Below, piece by piece: positions 8,804-17,925 of a stretch of DNA of 64,000 nt. The stretch covers positions 1-64,000 of the forward strand of contig JAFUCA010000010.1 in assembly GCA_017459895.1 (NCBI GenBank), written 5' to 3'. The notes under the pieces were generated by a model. It saw only the letters and a program-made list of their open reading frames with translations. It searched no databases and was not told the DNA's origin. The stretch's first letter is position 1. The number at the start of each line of letters is the position of its first letter. Origin of the DNA: Bacillota bacterium (lineage in GTDB: Bacteria > Bacillota > Clostridia > Peptostreptococcales > Anaerovoracaceae). The position numbers and the translations under genes were made by a program.

Positions 8804-9846
8804 TGAAGATCAATATTCCGAAAAAGATACGAAAATACATCATCCTATACATCATCCTGCTTATGGCACTATATCTTGTGATTGAGATCATGCCGCGGGT
8901 GACCGATATTTTTGAGACGACGCAGGTCCTGGAGCCGGGAGAGGTGCAGCTGACCTGTGAGGCTTCCGGTTATGTGATCAAAACCGAAACCATAGCGACA
9001 GCCCCCGAAAGCGCCGACATCCGGTACGTGAAGAAAGAGGGATCCGCGGTCAGGAAGAATCAGAAGGTCGTGGAGGTATCTCCGGACGAAGGGGACGGGT
9101 CTCCGGCCCACAAGGATCTTCTGCAAAAGCTGGAGAAATACGACGGTCTGATCGAGACATGGAAGACGCCGGCCAGCGGAATCCTCAGCTTTTACGCTGA
9201 CGGGGCGGAGCAGGCGCTGCACCCGTCCCGCATGGACGCGCTGACCCTGGAGGAGGTCAAGGATATCCCTATCAAGGAGAAGAGCCTGGAAGAAGACCAC
9301 GTCAGCGAAGGCCAGCCGTTCTATAAGATTACGGATGACAATAAGTGGTACGTTGTATGCTGGCTCAAGAAATCCGCTGGGGAAGACTTCTTTGAGGGGC
9401 AGAGCGTGAAGCTGCAGATGTCCGAGGACACGAAGGTGAACGCGACCATCCGCAGCATCACCAAAGAAAAAAAGAAATTCAAAATCATCTTCTTCTCGGA
9501 TATGTATTACCGGGAGCTGCCCCGGACCAGAGAGCTGGATTTCACCATCGAGAGCAGCGAGCAGTCCGGCCTTCTGATCGATAACGAATGCATCATCGAG
9601 AAGCATGAGCAGCCCGGCGTGTACGTCCGCAACAAGAACGGAGATTATTACTTCGTGCGGGTGAATGTAATCGAGACGGACGGCAAGGAATCCGTCATTT
9701 CCGAATCTTCCTTCTATGATCCGGAAGCGGAGGATATCGTCTATACCGTAAGTGTGTACGATGAGGTTCTGAGACAGCCCGAAAAGCAGCTCAAAAAAGA
9801 CCTTAAGAAAGAAGAAAAGGAACAGCAGAACAAAACCAAGCAATAG
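8803..9846 (+). CDS. HlyD-like membrane-anchored adaptor protein
   Basis: 347 residues. A basic N terminus and a single signal-anchor helix (about 12-30, YIILYIILLMALYLVIEI) are followed by an extracytoplasmic part with biotinyl-lipoyl/barrel-sandwich features (KKEGSAVRKNQKVVEVSP at about 79-96) and beta-rich segments, ending in a Lys/Glu-rich tail. This architecture matches HlyD-type adaptors found upstream of yggS-sepF in Clostridia. A role in envelope or division is inferred from that context. No ABC transporter partner is adjacent. Translation probably starts from a leaderless transcript. Confidence 0.7.
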   Translation: MKINIPKKIRKYIILYIILLMALYLVIEIMPRVTDIFETTQVLEPGEVQLTCEASGYVIKTETIATAPESADIRYVKKEGSAVRKNQKVVEVSPDEGDGSPAHKDLLQKLEKYDGLIETWKTPASGILSFYADGAEQALHPSRMDALTLEEVKDIPIKEKSLEEDHVSEGQPFYKITDDNKWYVVCWLKKSAGEDFFEGQSVKLQMSEDTKVNATIRSITKEKKKFKIIFFSDMYYRELPRTRELDFTIESSEQSGLLIDNECIIEKHEQPGVYVRNKNGDYYFVRVNVIETDGKESVISESSFYDPEAEDIVYTVSVYDEVLRQPEKQLKKDLKKEEKEQQNKTKQ

Positions 9847-9858
9847 GAGGCGAACCCA

Positions 9859-10584
9859 ATGGAAGACATCAGAGGCAATTTAATAAAAGTTCGTGAACGG
9901 ATCAGCAGCGCTGCGTCTCAGGCAGGCAGAGATGAGTCGGAGGTGTGTCTGGTCGCCGTGAGCAAGACCAGAACGCCGGAGGAGATCAATACGGCGATCG
10001 ATGCAGGGGTGACGGACATCGGCGAGAACAAGGTACAGGAGATCATGGACAAGTACGATGCCATTAAACCGGTTCGCTGGCACATGATCGGACACCTGCA
10101 GACCAATAAGGTGAAGTATATCATCGATAAGGTGGATCTGATCCACTCGGTGGATTCCCTGAAGCTGGCTAAGGAGATCAACAAACGGGCAGGACAGCAC
10201 GAAAAGACAATGGATATTCTGATCCAGATCAATCCGGCGGATGAGGAGAGCAAGTTCGGTGTCAGCCTTTCCGGGACAAAAGAACTGCTGGAGGAGATCC
10301 TGGAAACCTGTGAGAACATCCGGGTCCGCGGCCTGATGAGCGTCGCGCCCATCGCAGAGGATCCGAACGACGTGAAGGTGTATTTTGATGAGGTAAAGAA
10401 ACAGTACGACGAATTCAGCCGGATCGAGCATCCGCGGCTGGACTTCCAGTACCTTTCCATGGGAATGTCTCATGACTTCGAGGTTGCCATCGGCTCCGGG
10501 TCCAACCTGGTTCGTGTGGGCAGCGCGATCTTCGGGGAGAGAGACTATGAAGCGTTCAGGAGGATGAACAATGGGGGTAATTAA
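9859..10584 (+). CDS. yggS: YggS-family pyridoxal-phosphate homeostasis protein
   Basis: 241 residues with the alanine-racemase-like PLP barrel. VAVSKTRTPEEI holds the PLP lysine (about residue 36), and GENKVQE, WHMIGHLQTNK and LSMGMSHDFEVAIGSGSNLVRVGSAIFG are all diagnostic. It buffers PLP and amino acid pools. The ribosome site AGGAGG is well spaced. The gene overlaps sepF by 14 nt. Confidence 0.96.
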   Translation: MEDIRGNLIKVRERISSAASQAGRDESEVCLVAVSKTRTPEEINTAIDAGVTDIGENKVQEIMDKYDAIKPVRWHMIGHLQTNKVKYIIDKVDLIHSVDSLKLAKEINKRAGQHEKTMDILIQINPADEESKFGVSLSGTKELLEEILETCENIRVRGLMSVAPIAEDPNDVKVYFDEVKKQYDEFSRIEHPRLDFQYLSMGMSHDFEVAIGSGSNLVRVGSAIFGERDYEAFRRMNNGGN

Positions 10585-11074
10585 CAAGTTCAAAGATCTG
10601 ATCGGACTCGAGGACTACGAAGAGGAATACGAAGACTACGAGGAGGAGTACGACAAATCCAGCGGTTACTATGACAGCAAGACGGCGGAACCGCCCGCCG
10701 CTCCGAAGACGAGCGCGGCCAAATATACGGCAGCGAACGTCGTATCCATGCAGGAAAAGAGAGTCAGGGCGATTACGAATGCCTTCAAGCTCGTGGTGAT
10801 CGAGCCCCAGGGATTTGAGGACTGCTCCGGACTGGTGGACAGCCTGAAGGCGAGAAAGCCGATCATCGTCAATCTGGAAAAGCTGGAGCCGGAGACCGCC
10901 AGAAAAATCTTTGATTTTCTGGGCGGAGCTACCTATGCGCTGAGCGGGAATGTGCAGAAGGTAGCAAACAATATCTTTGTCTTTGCGCCGGAGAACGTGG
11001 TCATTGCGGCGGACGGCGAACACAAGCCCTACAACTTCCGGGATTCCGGCGGCGACTACGGCACGTGGAAATAA
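10571..11074 (+). CDS. sepF: Cell division protein SepF
   Basis: 167 residues. An N-terminal amphipathic membrane-targeting stretch (MGVINKFKDLIGL) leads into a Glu/Tyr-rich acidic linker and then the SepF core (KPIIVNLEKLEPETARKIFD and FLGGATYALSGNVQKVANN). SepF bundles FtsZ filaments and tethers them to the membrane in Gram-positives. It lies between yggS and divIVA as in other Firmicutes. Confidence 0.96.
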   Translation: MGVINKFKDLIGLEDYEEEYEDYEEEYDKSSGYYDSKTAEPPAAPKTSAAKYTAANVVSMQEKRVRAITNAFKLVVIEPQGFEDCSGLVDSLKARKPIIVNLEKLEPETARKIFDFLGGATYALSGNVQKVANNIFVFAPENVVIAADGEHKPYNFRDSGGDYGTWK

Positions 11075-11086
11075 CAGGAGGGACGT

Positions 11087-11641
11087 ATGATCAGGCCAAT
11101 CGATATTCAGGAGAAGGAATTTTCGAGAGCTGTCAGAGGATACAAAGAAGACGAGGTCAATGCCTTTCTCGCTGAGATCACGCTGGATCTGGAACGTCTT
11201 CTCAACGAACTCAGAGAAACGAAAGAAGAGAACAGCCGTCTGGTCGAGGAACTGGAACGGCACCGCGGCAGCGAGGGTACCGTGGTTGAGACGCTGGAGG
11301 CGGCCAAGTCCCTGATGGAGGATATTTCCGCCAGTGCCGAAAGACGCGCGGACATCCTCCTGAAGAACGCGGAGCTGGATGCGGAACTGATGAAAAAAGA
11401 AGCCCGGGAGACGGCGGAGGAGATCGCCAGAGAAAGCGAAGCCATCCGCACCCGTTTCATCAGCTTCCGAACCAGATATAAGCAGCTGTTGGAATCGGAG
11501 CTGCAGAAGTTTGATTCCCTCAGCATGGAGATTTTCCCGGAGCTGGCGCAGGATTACGACGTACAGGCACCGGTTGCCACACCTCCGGTGACTGCGAACA
11601 CCGCGGTTCCGCGGGATACACTGAAGAAGACAAAATTCTGA
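11087..11641 (+). CDS. divIVA: DivIVA-domain protein
   Basis: 184 residues. The N terminus MIRPIDIQEKEFSRAVRGY carries the DivIVA membrane-binding motif, followed by EDEVNAFLAEI and a long coiled coil to about residue 150. DivIVA/GpsB-type proteins mark curved membrane and recruit division or wall-synthesis factors. The stop overlaps the lspA start. Confidence 0.92.
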   Translation: MIRPIDIQEKEFSRAVRGYKEDEVNAFLAEITLDLERLLNELRETKEENSRLVEELERHRGSEGTVVETLEAAKSLMEDISASAERRADILLKNAELDAELMKKEARETAEEIARESEAIRTRFISFRTRYKQLLESELQKFDSLSMEIFPELAQDYDVQAPVATPPVTANTAVPRDTLKKTKF

Positions 11642-12102
11642 TGATCTATTTACTTATCATTGTGGCCGTTATGGTTCTTGACCGTCTGGTCAAGATGGCG
11701 GTCAGCACGAACATGGAGCCGGGGGATACGATCCCGGTGATTGACCAGATATTTCATATTACCTATGTGCAGAATACGGGAGCGGCGTTCAGCATGCTGC
11801 AGGGGCATCCGACGCTGCTGATCGTATTTCCTGCCATCGTGATCGGCATCGGCATTATTTTTGTTCTGGTAATGTCAAAAGCGTTTAACCGGATTTTTCT
11901 CGTGTCGGTCTCACTGATCTGCGGCGGCGGAGCAGGAAACCTGACGGACCGGATGGCCCAGGGGTACGTGACCGACATGTTTGATTTTCGCGTTTTCCCG
12001 GTATTCAATGTTGCGGACATCTGCGTCTGCGTCGGATGCGGACTGCTGATGCTGTATATGATCATCGATGCGAACAAAGACAAAAAACAAAATGGCAGAT
12101 AA
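11641..12102 (+). CDS. lspA: Lipoprotein signal peptidase II
   Basis: A 153-residue four-helix aspartyl protease. DRLVK, NTGAAFSML, GNLTDR and FNVADICVCVG carry the conserved residues, including the two catalytic aspartates of NLTDR and FNVAD. It removes signal peptides from diacylglyceryl-modified prolipoproteins. It is coupled to divIVA by overlap and overlaps the start of rluD. Confidence 0.97.
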   Translation: MIYLLIIVAVMVLDRLVKMAVSTNMEPGDTIPVIDQIFHITYVQNTGAAFSMLQGHPTLLIVFPAIVIGIGIIFVLVMSKAFNRIFLVSVSLICGGGAGNLTDRMAQGYVTDMFDFRVFPVFNVADICVCVGCGLLMLYMIIDANKDKKQNGR

Positions 12103-13057
12103 AGCGGCCGCAGGGGAGAAGGGAAAAACGGCGGAGGTCCTGGAATGCGTCATTCCCTCCGAGATGGACGGAATCCGCCTGGATAAGGTGCTCTCCGAAA
12201 CCTACGACGGTCTGTCCAGAAGCTACATCCAAAAGCTGTTTGAGCAGGGATGCATCGAGGTCGGAGGAGAGGTCTGCACCGAGAAGAAGACCGGCGCGTC
12301 CGCCGGACAGCCGGTGCGCGTTCTGCTGCCGGAGCCGGCGCGTCTGAACGTGGAGGGGGAGAACATTCCCCTGGACATCGTCTATGAGGATGAAGCGGTT
12401 CTGGTCGTCAATAAACCGGCGGGCATGGTGGTGCATCCGGCACCGGGCAGTCCTTCGGGGACGCTGGTCAATGCTCTGATCTACCGGTACGGCGATCAGC
12501 TCTCTTCGATCAACGGAGTGCTGCGGCCGGGCATCGTTCACCGGATCGACAAGGACACGAGCGGTCTGCTGATGGTGGCGAGGGACGATCAGGCTCACGA
12601 GAGCCTTTCCCGGCAGCTGGCGGCGCATACGATCACGCGCAGATACCGCGCCATCGTCTGCGATAATATCCGGGAGGATTCGGGAACCATCGACCGGCCC
12701 ATCGGAAGGGATCCCCGCAACCGGCTGCGCAACGCGGTGACAGCCGGCGGGGGAAAGCGGGCGGTGACCCATTACCGCGTGCTGGAACGTTTCGGAAGAT
12801 ATACTCTGGTGGAGGCGGTCCTGGAAACCGGCAGAACGCATCAGATCCGGGTCCATATGGCGTACATTCATCACCCGCTGCTGGGCGACAGCCTCTACGG
12901 ATCCTCGGCGGGGAGCACCGGAGCCCGCAGACAGATGCTGCATGCGGGCATTCTCGGCTTCAAGCATCCGAGGACCAGCGCGTATCTGGAATTTGAAGCG
13001 CCACTTCCGGAGGACTTCGAAACCGTGCTGGAGAGGCTGCGCACCGGGCGCCGCTGA
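12092..13057 (+). CDS. rluD: 23S rRNA pseudouridine synthase, RluA/RluD family
   Basis: 321 residues from ATG 12092 (an in-frame ATG at 12068 would add eight). An S4-like RNA-binding domain (IRLDKVLSETYDGLSRSYIQ) precedes the catalytic domain with GIVHRIDKDTSGLLMVA (catalytic Asp in HRIDKDT) and GRTHQIRVHMAYIHHPLLGD. It overlaps the lspA end; the ribosome site is poor at both starts, which fits coupled translation. RluD versus a paralogue cannot be settled by eye. Confidence 0.9.
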   Translation: MADKAAAGEKGKTAEVLECVIPSEMDGIRLDKVLSETYDGLSRSYIQKLFEQGCIEVGGEVCTEKKTGASAGQPVRVLLPEPARLNVEGENIPLDIVYEDEAVLVVNKPAGMVVHPAPGSPSGTLVNALIYRYGDQLSSINGVLRPGIVHRIDKDTSGLLMVARDDQAHESLSRQLAAHTITRRYRAIVCDNIREDSGTIDRPIGRDPRNRLRNAVTAGGGKRAVTHYRVLERFGRYTLVEAVLETGRTHQIRVHMAYIHHPLLGDSLYGSSAGSTGARRQMLHAGILGFKHPRTSAYLEFEAPLPEDFETVLERLRTGRR

Positions 13058-13062
13058 TTGGA

Positions 13063-13203
13063 TCATCCCGGTTCATCCACATTGAATTCGTCTTTCAGGA
13101 ATTCCAGGCACTGTTCACAGACACGGCCGTGCCGGAAGACGAATGTCTCATACTGAACACAGCCGCAGAGGCTGCACCGGCAGTTCGGATGATGTTTCTT
13201 CAT
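13063..13203 (-). CDS. Small four-CxxC-type zinc-ribbon protein (46 aa)
   Basis: Reading the minus strand from the ATG at 13203 gives 46 residues with cysteines at 8, 10, 13, 15, 29 and 32 (NCRCSLCGC near the N terminus and CEQC further on), a charged tail EFLKDEFNVDEPG and a stop at 13063-13065. GGAG lies 9 nt before the start. Two CxxC-type pairs suggest a zinc ribbon. It is convergent with rluD. The function is unknown; the strong ribosome site and cysteine pattern argue that it is real. Confidence 0.65.
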   Translation of the reverse strand: MKKHHPNCRCSLCGCVQYETFVFRHGRVCEQCLEFLKDEFNVDEPG

Positions 13204-13354
13204 GCTGATCAACTCCTTTTGATGCTACAGTTGGGGAATGAAATGTATATGAAATATATACCAGCGGCAGGAAGAAATCAATGGTAATTGCCATAAAATG
13301 TAATGAAATATCCATTTTTTGTAATTAGTGAAACGGATGAGGAGGTAAGGGATC

Positions 13355-14215
13355 GTGTACGAGACATTCACACTGCGGCAGACGCCGAAGGGCAGGATCG
13401 AAGGCCAGCACTGGCCGGCAGAAAACGCCACCCATGTGGTCTGCATCATTCACGGGATCGGAGAATACGGCGGCCGCTACGACCGGGTGGCGACGAAATT
13501 CAATGAAGCGGGCTATGCGGTGCTGGCGATGGATCAGCGGGGACACGGGCACTCCATGAACAAGTGGGGCCACTGCGCTCCGCGAAAGGACGTGCTGGAT
13601 GACGTCAGCGCGCTGATCACCTATGCCCAGATGACCTACCCGGATATCCCGATCATCCTCTACGGCCACAGCATGGGCGGCAACATCGGGCTGGATTACC
13701 GCAGCCGCGGCGGGCTGAACGATGTCCCGTCGGCTTACATCATCTCGGCGCCATGGATCCGGCTGGTGCGGCCGATCCCTGCCGCTCTGTATTATCTGAT
13801 GCGGGGGATGGCAAAGATCCGGCCGTCACTGATCATCAGCTCGGCGGTGGATGAGACGAAGCTGGGAAATCCGGAGTACGTGCTCCCATACAACGACAAT
13901 CCCATGGTTCACAATAAGATCTCCGCACTGTGCGCGGTGGACGGGTATGAGACCGGGCAGGCGCTGGAACAGGGAACGCTGCCGGACAATGGGCGCGCCG
14001 GGAGCATCCCGATGCTGCTGATGCACGGGACGGCGGATCAGATCTGCGATATCCGGGGAACAGAGAGGCTTGCGCAGCGCCTGGAAGAGCAGGGGGACGC
14101 GCTCGAGTACGTGGAATGGGAAGGCCTCTGCCATGAGATCCATAACGGCGGGCCGGAGAGCACCGGCGATGAAGTCATCGAGAAGATGATCCGTTTCATC
14201 GGCTCCATCGGCTGA
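13355..14215 (+). CDS. Alpha/beta hydrolase, monoacylglycerol-lipase-like
   Basis: 286 residues starting at GTG 13355 behind AGGAGGT. Serine-hydrolase motifs: HGIGEYGGRY (oxyanion region), nucleophile elbow GHSMGG (Ser about 107), the acid in LLMHGTADQICD and a catalytic His near WEGLCHEIHNG. The layout matches the lysophospholipase/monoglyceride lipase group (Hydrolase_4). The substrate is not determined. Its stop converges on rqcH with a 10-bp gap. Confidence 0.88.
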   Translation: MYETFTLRQTPKGRIEGQHWPAENATHVVCIIHGIGEYGGRYDRVATKFNEAGYAVLAMDQRGHGHSMNKWGHCAPRKDVLDDVSALITYAQMTYPDIPIILYGHSMGGNIGLDYRSRGGLNDVPSAYIISAPWIRLVRPIPAALYYLMRGMAKIRPSLIISSAVDETKLGNPEYVLPYNDNPMVHNKISALCAVDGYETGQALEQGTLPDNGRAGSIPMLLMHGTADQICDIRGTERLAQRLEEQGDALEYVEWEGLCHEIHNGGPESTGDEVIEKMIRFIGSIG

Positions 14216-14225
14216 GCCGCCGGCT

Positions 14226-15974
14226 TTATTTCCCGGCGTCGGGCTGGGGAAGCTCCGGATCCACGTACAAAGTTTTATTATGAGTGAAAATGACCATGCC
14301 GGGGCGTGCTCCGGCTGGTTTTTTTACGTGGCGGACCTTCGTGTAATCCACGGGGACGTTGCCGGATGCGCTGGCCTTGCTGTGGTAAGCGGCGATCCCG
14401 GCGGCCTGCGCCAGATCCTCCTCGGTAGGTTCTTCCCGGTCCAGCAGCAGGATCACATGGGAGCCGGGGATGTCCTTGGTATGAAACCACAGATCCGTTC
14501 CCGATGCCCGTTTCAGGGTCAGCCAGTCGTTTTCCTTGTTGTTCCGGCCGGCCAGAACCGTCTTGCCGGAGGTCAGCCGGTAGGTATAGGGCGCCGGTTT
14601 TGCCTTTTTTCTCGGCTGGTTCGCCGCCTTTTTCCGGTAGCGGATCAGTCCGGCATCCACCAGCTCCGTCCGGATCAGATCCAGCTCTTCGATGGATCCG
14701 GCCCGCTCGGCAAAGGACAGGACCGATTCCAGATACTCGATCTCCCGGGTAGTTTCCTCCATCTGGAAGGTCTTCTCATGGATGGCGGTCTTCGCCTTGC
14801 CGTATTTCCTGTAATAATTCTGGGCGTTGCGGGAGGGACTGAAGCGGGGGTCCAGAGGGATCTTCACCTCGCTTCCGTCGTAGTAGCTTACCACGGTGAC
14901 GCTTTTCGCTCCCGGCTCCACCAGATGCAGGTTCGCCGTCAGAAGCTCACCGTACAGCCGGTGCTGGTCCGCCTTCTCGGCCTTCTGAAGGTCATCTCCC
15001 AGCCTTTGCAGCTTCAGCTTCGCTTTGTCAAGAGCGCCCCGGATGACCCGCTGCAGGTCGTTGGACTTCTGCCGGATGGTATTGGAGGACTCCCGGTGGA
15101 CAAAGAAATATTCCGCTGCCCCGCTGAGAGTGTCGAACCGCAAAGGCTGGCAGGCGGGGTCGCCCTCATATAGCGACAGGGGGGTAATGTGAAAATCCAC
15201 CGGTTTGCCGTCCTCGTTCAGATAGACCACCGGCTGGGTCCGGTCTTCCCGGACAGTCTGGACCATTTCCCGCAGCGCCGCATACGCCCGATCCGGTTCG
15301 AATGCGGTGCCGTTTGCCTGATCCCCGCCGAAACCGGCATTGGCCAGCGTCTGGGCCAGCGCCGGAGAGATCCCCTGGATCCCGTTCAGAAGATCCCGCT
15401 CCGGCTGCAGCGCATTGCTCATCATGCTCCGGATATCCTCCTCGGTCACCTCCGTGAAGGGCGTCTTGTGCTGCAGAGGCGGATATTCATAAGTCTTGCC
15501 GGGGATCAGCTGCCTGGCCCGGTTCACATCGATGGACACGTGCTTGATGCAGTCGATGATCCGGCCGCTGCCCATGTCCACCAGCAGGATATTGCTGTGC
15601 TTGCCCATGAGTTCGATGATGAGTTTGCGGTTGACGGAAAACCCCATTTCGTCTACGGTTTCCAGGGAGATCTCCAGGATCCGGTCGTTTTCGTGCTGTT
15701 CCACCGCGACGATGCGGGCCGCGCCCAGGTGCTTTCGCAGAACCATGCAGAAGACCGGGGGAATCACCGGGTTTTCGGGGGTGTGATCGATGAGATAGGC
15801 GGCGCTGTGATTTCCGGCAGCCGAAACGAACAGCCGCCGGCGGCCCCGCTGGGTATGGATGCTCAGCAGGAGCTGCTCCGGTCCGGGCTGATATATTTTC
15901 TCGATCTTGCCCAGCAGAAGCTCCCTTCGGAGCTCGTGCGCTGCGGCAAAGGTGACCATTCCGTCATATGACAT
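14226..15974 (-). CDS. rqcH: RqcH/NFACT ribosome quality-control protein
   Basis: 582 residues on the minus strand. The NFACT-N domain starts MSYDGMVTFAAAHELRREL; a helix-hairpin-helix part (NGIQGISPALAQTLANAGFG) and a long coiled coil (about 290-400) follow, then NFACT-R (LWFHTKDIPGSHVIL, KVRHVKKPAGARPGMV). RqcH binds obstructed 50S subunits with tRNA-Ala and adds alanine tails; older annotation calls it fibronectin-binding protein. Start ATG 15974 has GGAG 11 nt upstream. The gene diverges from yicC. Confidence 0.94.
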   Translation of the reverse strand: MSYDGMVTFAAAHELRRELLLGKIEKIYQPGPEQLLLSIHTQRGRRRLFVSAAGNHSAAYLIDHTPENPVIPPVFCMVLRKHLGAARIVAVEQHENDRILEISLETVDEMGFSVNRKLIIELMGKHSNILLVDMGSGRIIDCIKHVSIDVNRARQLIPGKTYEYPPLQHKTPFTEVTEEDIRSMMSNALQPERDLLNGIQGISPALAQTLANAGFGGDQANGTAFEPDRAYAALREMVQTVREDRTQPVVYLNEDGKPVDFHITPLSLYEGDPACQPLRFDTLSGAAEYFFVHRESSNTIRQKSNDLQRVIRGALDKAKLKLQRLGDDLQKAEKADQHRLYGELLTANLHLVEPGAKSVTVVSYYDGSEVKIPLDPRFSPSRNAQNYYRKYGKAKTAIHEKTFQMEETTREIEYLESVLSFAERAGSIEELDLIRTELVDAGLIRYRKKAANQPRKKAKPAPYTYRLTSGKTVLAGRNNKENDWLTLKRASGTDLWFHTKDIPGSHVILLLDREEPTEEDLAQAAGIAAYHSKASASGNVPVDYTKVRHVKKPAGARPGMVIFTHNKTLYVDPELPQPDAGK

Positions 15975-16076
15975 ATAGAGATCCTCTCCGTACGAATCGA
16001 AATTGCGGTTGTACTTTTCGGGTTATTTCATTACAATAGGTATAGTATCACAAAAACGAATGAAATGGAGATTGCT

Positions 16077-16961
16077 ATGGTAAAAAGTATGACCGGCTTC
16101 GGCCGCGGAGAATATACGGATGACAAGCGAAGTGTAACGGCAGAGATCCGGACGGTAAACCACCGGTACGCCGACATCACGGTGAAGATGCCGAAGCGGT
16201 ATTCCTTCGCGGAGGAGACTGTGAAATCCATCGTGAAGGAGAAGATCCGCCGGGGCAAGGCGGAGGTTTCTATCATATTCGAAAACCTGTCGGAGGCGGA
16301 TGTGACGGTCCGGCTGAACACGCCGGTGGCGGAGCAGTATCTGCGGAATCTGCAGCAGCTGCAGCAGTCGTATGGGCTTGCCGGGGAGATCGACGTGCAG
16401 ATGCTGGCCTCCATGCCGGATGTGCTGCGGGCGATCCCGGACGTGGAGGATGAGGAGGAGATCACGGCAGCGATCTCCGAAGCTGCGCGGCAGGCTGCGG
16501 CGGCCAATGATGCCATGCGGCAGACCGAGGGAAAGCGTCTGGCGGAGGACCTTCTGGCCAGGGGAGAACTGGTCCGCTCCATTGTGGAGAAGATCGCGGT
16601 CCGGGCGCCGCAGGTCGCTCAGGAATATGTGCAGAAGCTGAACGACCGGATCGCGGAGCTGCTGGACGGAGCGGCGGAGATTCCGGCGGACCGGATCCTG
16701 ACAGAGGCAGCCATCTTCGCGGATAAAGCCAACATCACGGAGGAACTGGTCCGTCTGGACAGCCACATGAAACAGCTGGCGCAGATCCTGAACGGCTCCG
16801 AGGGCCCGGTGGGCAAGAAGCTGGACTTCCTGGTACAGGAGATGAACCGGGAAGCCAACACCATCGGCTCCAAGGCCAACGATCTGGAGATCACCTCTCT
16901 GATGCTGGAGGCCAAGAGCGAGATCGAGAAGATCCGCGAGCAGGTCCAGAATATCGAATAA
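16077..16961 (+). CDS. yicC: YicC/YloC-family endoribonuclease
   Basis: 294 residues beginning MVKSMTGFGRGE, the family hallmark, and ending in the conserved C-terminal domain (LDFLVQEMNREANTIGSKAN). YicC proteins are RNases that affect sRNA and stress responses. ATG 16077 gives the canonical N terminus with GGAG 7 nt upstream; an in-frame ATG at 16065 precedes that site. A promoter-like TTGTAC-17-TACAAT lies just upstream. It is followed by gmk and rpoZ as in many Firmicutes. Confidence 0.94.
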   Translation: MVKSMTGFGRGEYTDDKRSVTAEIRTVNHRYADITVKMPKRYSFAEETVKSIVKEKIRRGKAEVSIIFENLSEADVTVRLNTPVAEQYLRNLQQLQQSYGLAGEIDVQMLASMPDVLRAIPDVEDEEEITAAISEAARQAAAANDAMRQTEGKRLAEDLLARGELVRSIVEKIAVRAPQVAQEYVQKLNDRIAELLDGAAEIPADRILTEAAIFADKANITEELVRLDSHMKQLAQILNGSEGPVGKKLDFLVQEMNREANTIGSKANDLEITSLMLEAKSEIEKIREQVQNIE

Positions 16962-16986
16962 AACCGGCTCAGGACCAATTCCGGTC

Positions 16987-17015
16987 TTGAAGAAGGCCTG
17001 CGCGGGTGTTATAAT
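16987..17015 (+). promoter_or_regulatory. Promoter for gmk-rpoZ
   Basis: TTGAAG (16987-16992), 17-bp spacer, TATAAT (17010-17015), lying between yicC and gmk with a leader of about 37 nt. Confidence 0.75.
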
Positions 17016-17058
17016 ATTTAGCTGACATCAAGCGCCTGTTAGAGTGATAGGAGTGAAC

Positions 17059-17634
17059 ATGAAGAAGGGAAAACTGTTCATCATTTCCGGACCGTCGGGC
17101 ACAGGGAAGGGCACCATCTGTAAGAAACTGCTGGAAACAGAACCGAATCTGCGGCTTTCTGTGTCGGTGACGACCAGAGCTCCGCGGCAGGGAGAGGTGG
17201 ACGGCAGAGAGTATCACTTCATTTCCGCGGAACGTTATCTGCAGCTCCTGGAAGAGGGAGGATTGCTGGAGCACGCCAGCGTGTACGGCGCCGCCATGTA
17301 CGGTACTCCCAGAGAGCCGGTGATCGACTGGCTGCAGCAGGGCATGGACGTGATCCTGGAGATCGATGTGCAGGGTGCTTTTCAGGTGCGGGAGAATTAT
17401 CCCGACTGTGTCCTGATCTTCATCCTTCCTCCGTCCATGGAGGAACTGGAGCATCGGATCCTGGGGCGCGGCTCCGAAACAGCGGAGACGATGGCCGCAC
17501 GGCTGGGGGAGGCTCAGCGGGAGATCGATCTTTCCGAGCGGTATGACTACCGGGTCGTGAACGAAGACCTGGAGCAGGCGGTCGCCGAAGTGCGGCAGAT
17601 CATGAACGACGAAAGAACAGAAGGAGGTCTGTAA
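17059..17634 (+). CDS. gmk: Guanylate kinase
   Basis: 191 residues. P-loop ISGPSGTGKGTICKKL (about 9-24), the GMP-binding stretch VSVTTRAPRQGEVDGREYHF and LEIDVQGAFQVRENYPD identify guanylate kinase (GMP to GDP). Start ATG 17059 follows AGGAG; the upstream GTG at 17044 is not needed. It runs into rpoZ with a 1-nt gap. Confidence 0.97.
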   Translation: MKKGKLFIISGPSGTGKGTICKKLLETEPNLRLSVSVTTRAPRQGEVDGREYHFISAERYLQLLEEGGLLEHASVYGAAMYGTPREPVIDWLQQGMDVILEIDVQGAFQVRENYPDCVLIFILPPSMEELEHRILGRGSETAETMAARLGEAQREIDLSERYDYRVVNEDLEQAVAEVRQIMNDERTEGGL

Positions 17635-17635
17635 T

Positions 17636-17833
17636 ATGTTATATCCATCCATTAATACAATTCGAACCAAGGCGGACAGCAGATACACCCTGGTGATCCT
17701 GGCAGCGAAGAGAGCCCGGGATATCATCGACGGCATGCCGAAGCTGACGGAGCAGGAGATCGACAAGCCGGTTTCCATCGCGGCCAATGAGATCGCCGAG
17801 GATCTGATCACCTACCGGGAGGCGGAGGAATAG
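17636..17833 (+). CDS. rpoZ: RNA polymerase omega subunit
   Basis: 65 residues: YPSINTIRTKADSRYTLVIL and AKRARDIIDG match RpoZ, which helps assemble beta-prime. The gmk-rpoZ order is conserved. The ribosome site GGAGGT overlaps the gmk stop. Confidence 0.96.
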   Translation: MLYPSINTIRTKADSRYTLVILAAKRARDIIDGMPKLTEQEIDKPVSIAANEIAEDLITYREAEE

Positions 17834-17925
17834 GAGCCGCCGGACGTTATGATACTGTAACATACCGACACTTCCTCTGACGGAGAATGACGTTTGTCAT
17901 TACTATGGAGAGGAGGTGTTTTTTA

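Noticed and set aside
14280-15971. Long plus-strand frames opposite rqcH
   Set aside because: They lie antisense to a protein with unambiguous NFACT motifs and have no family features; GC-rich codon bias opens these frames.
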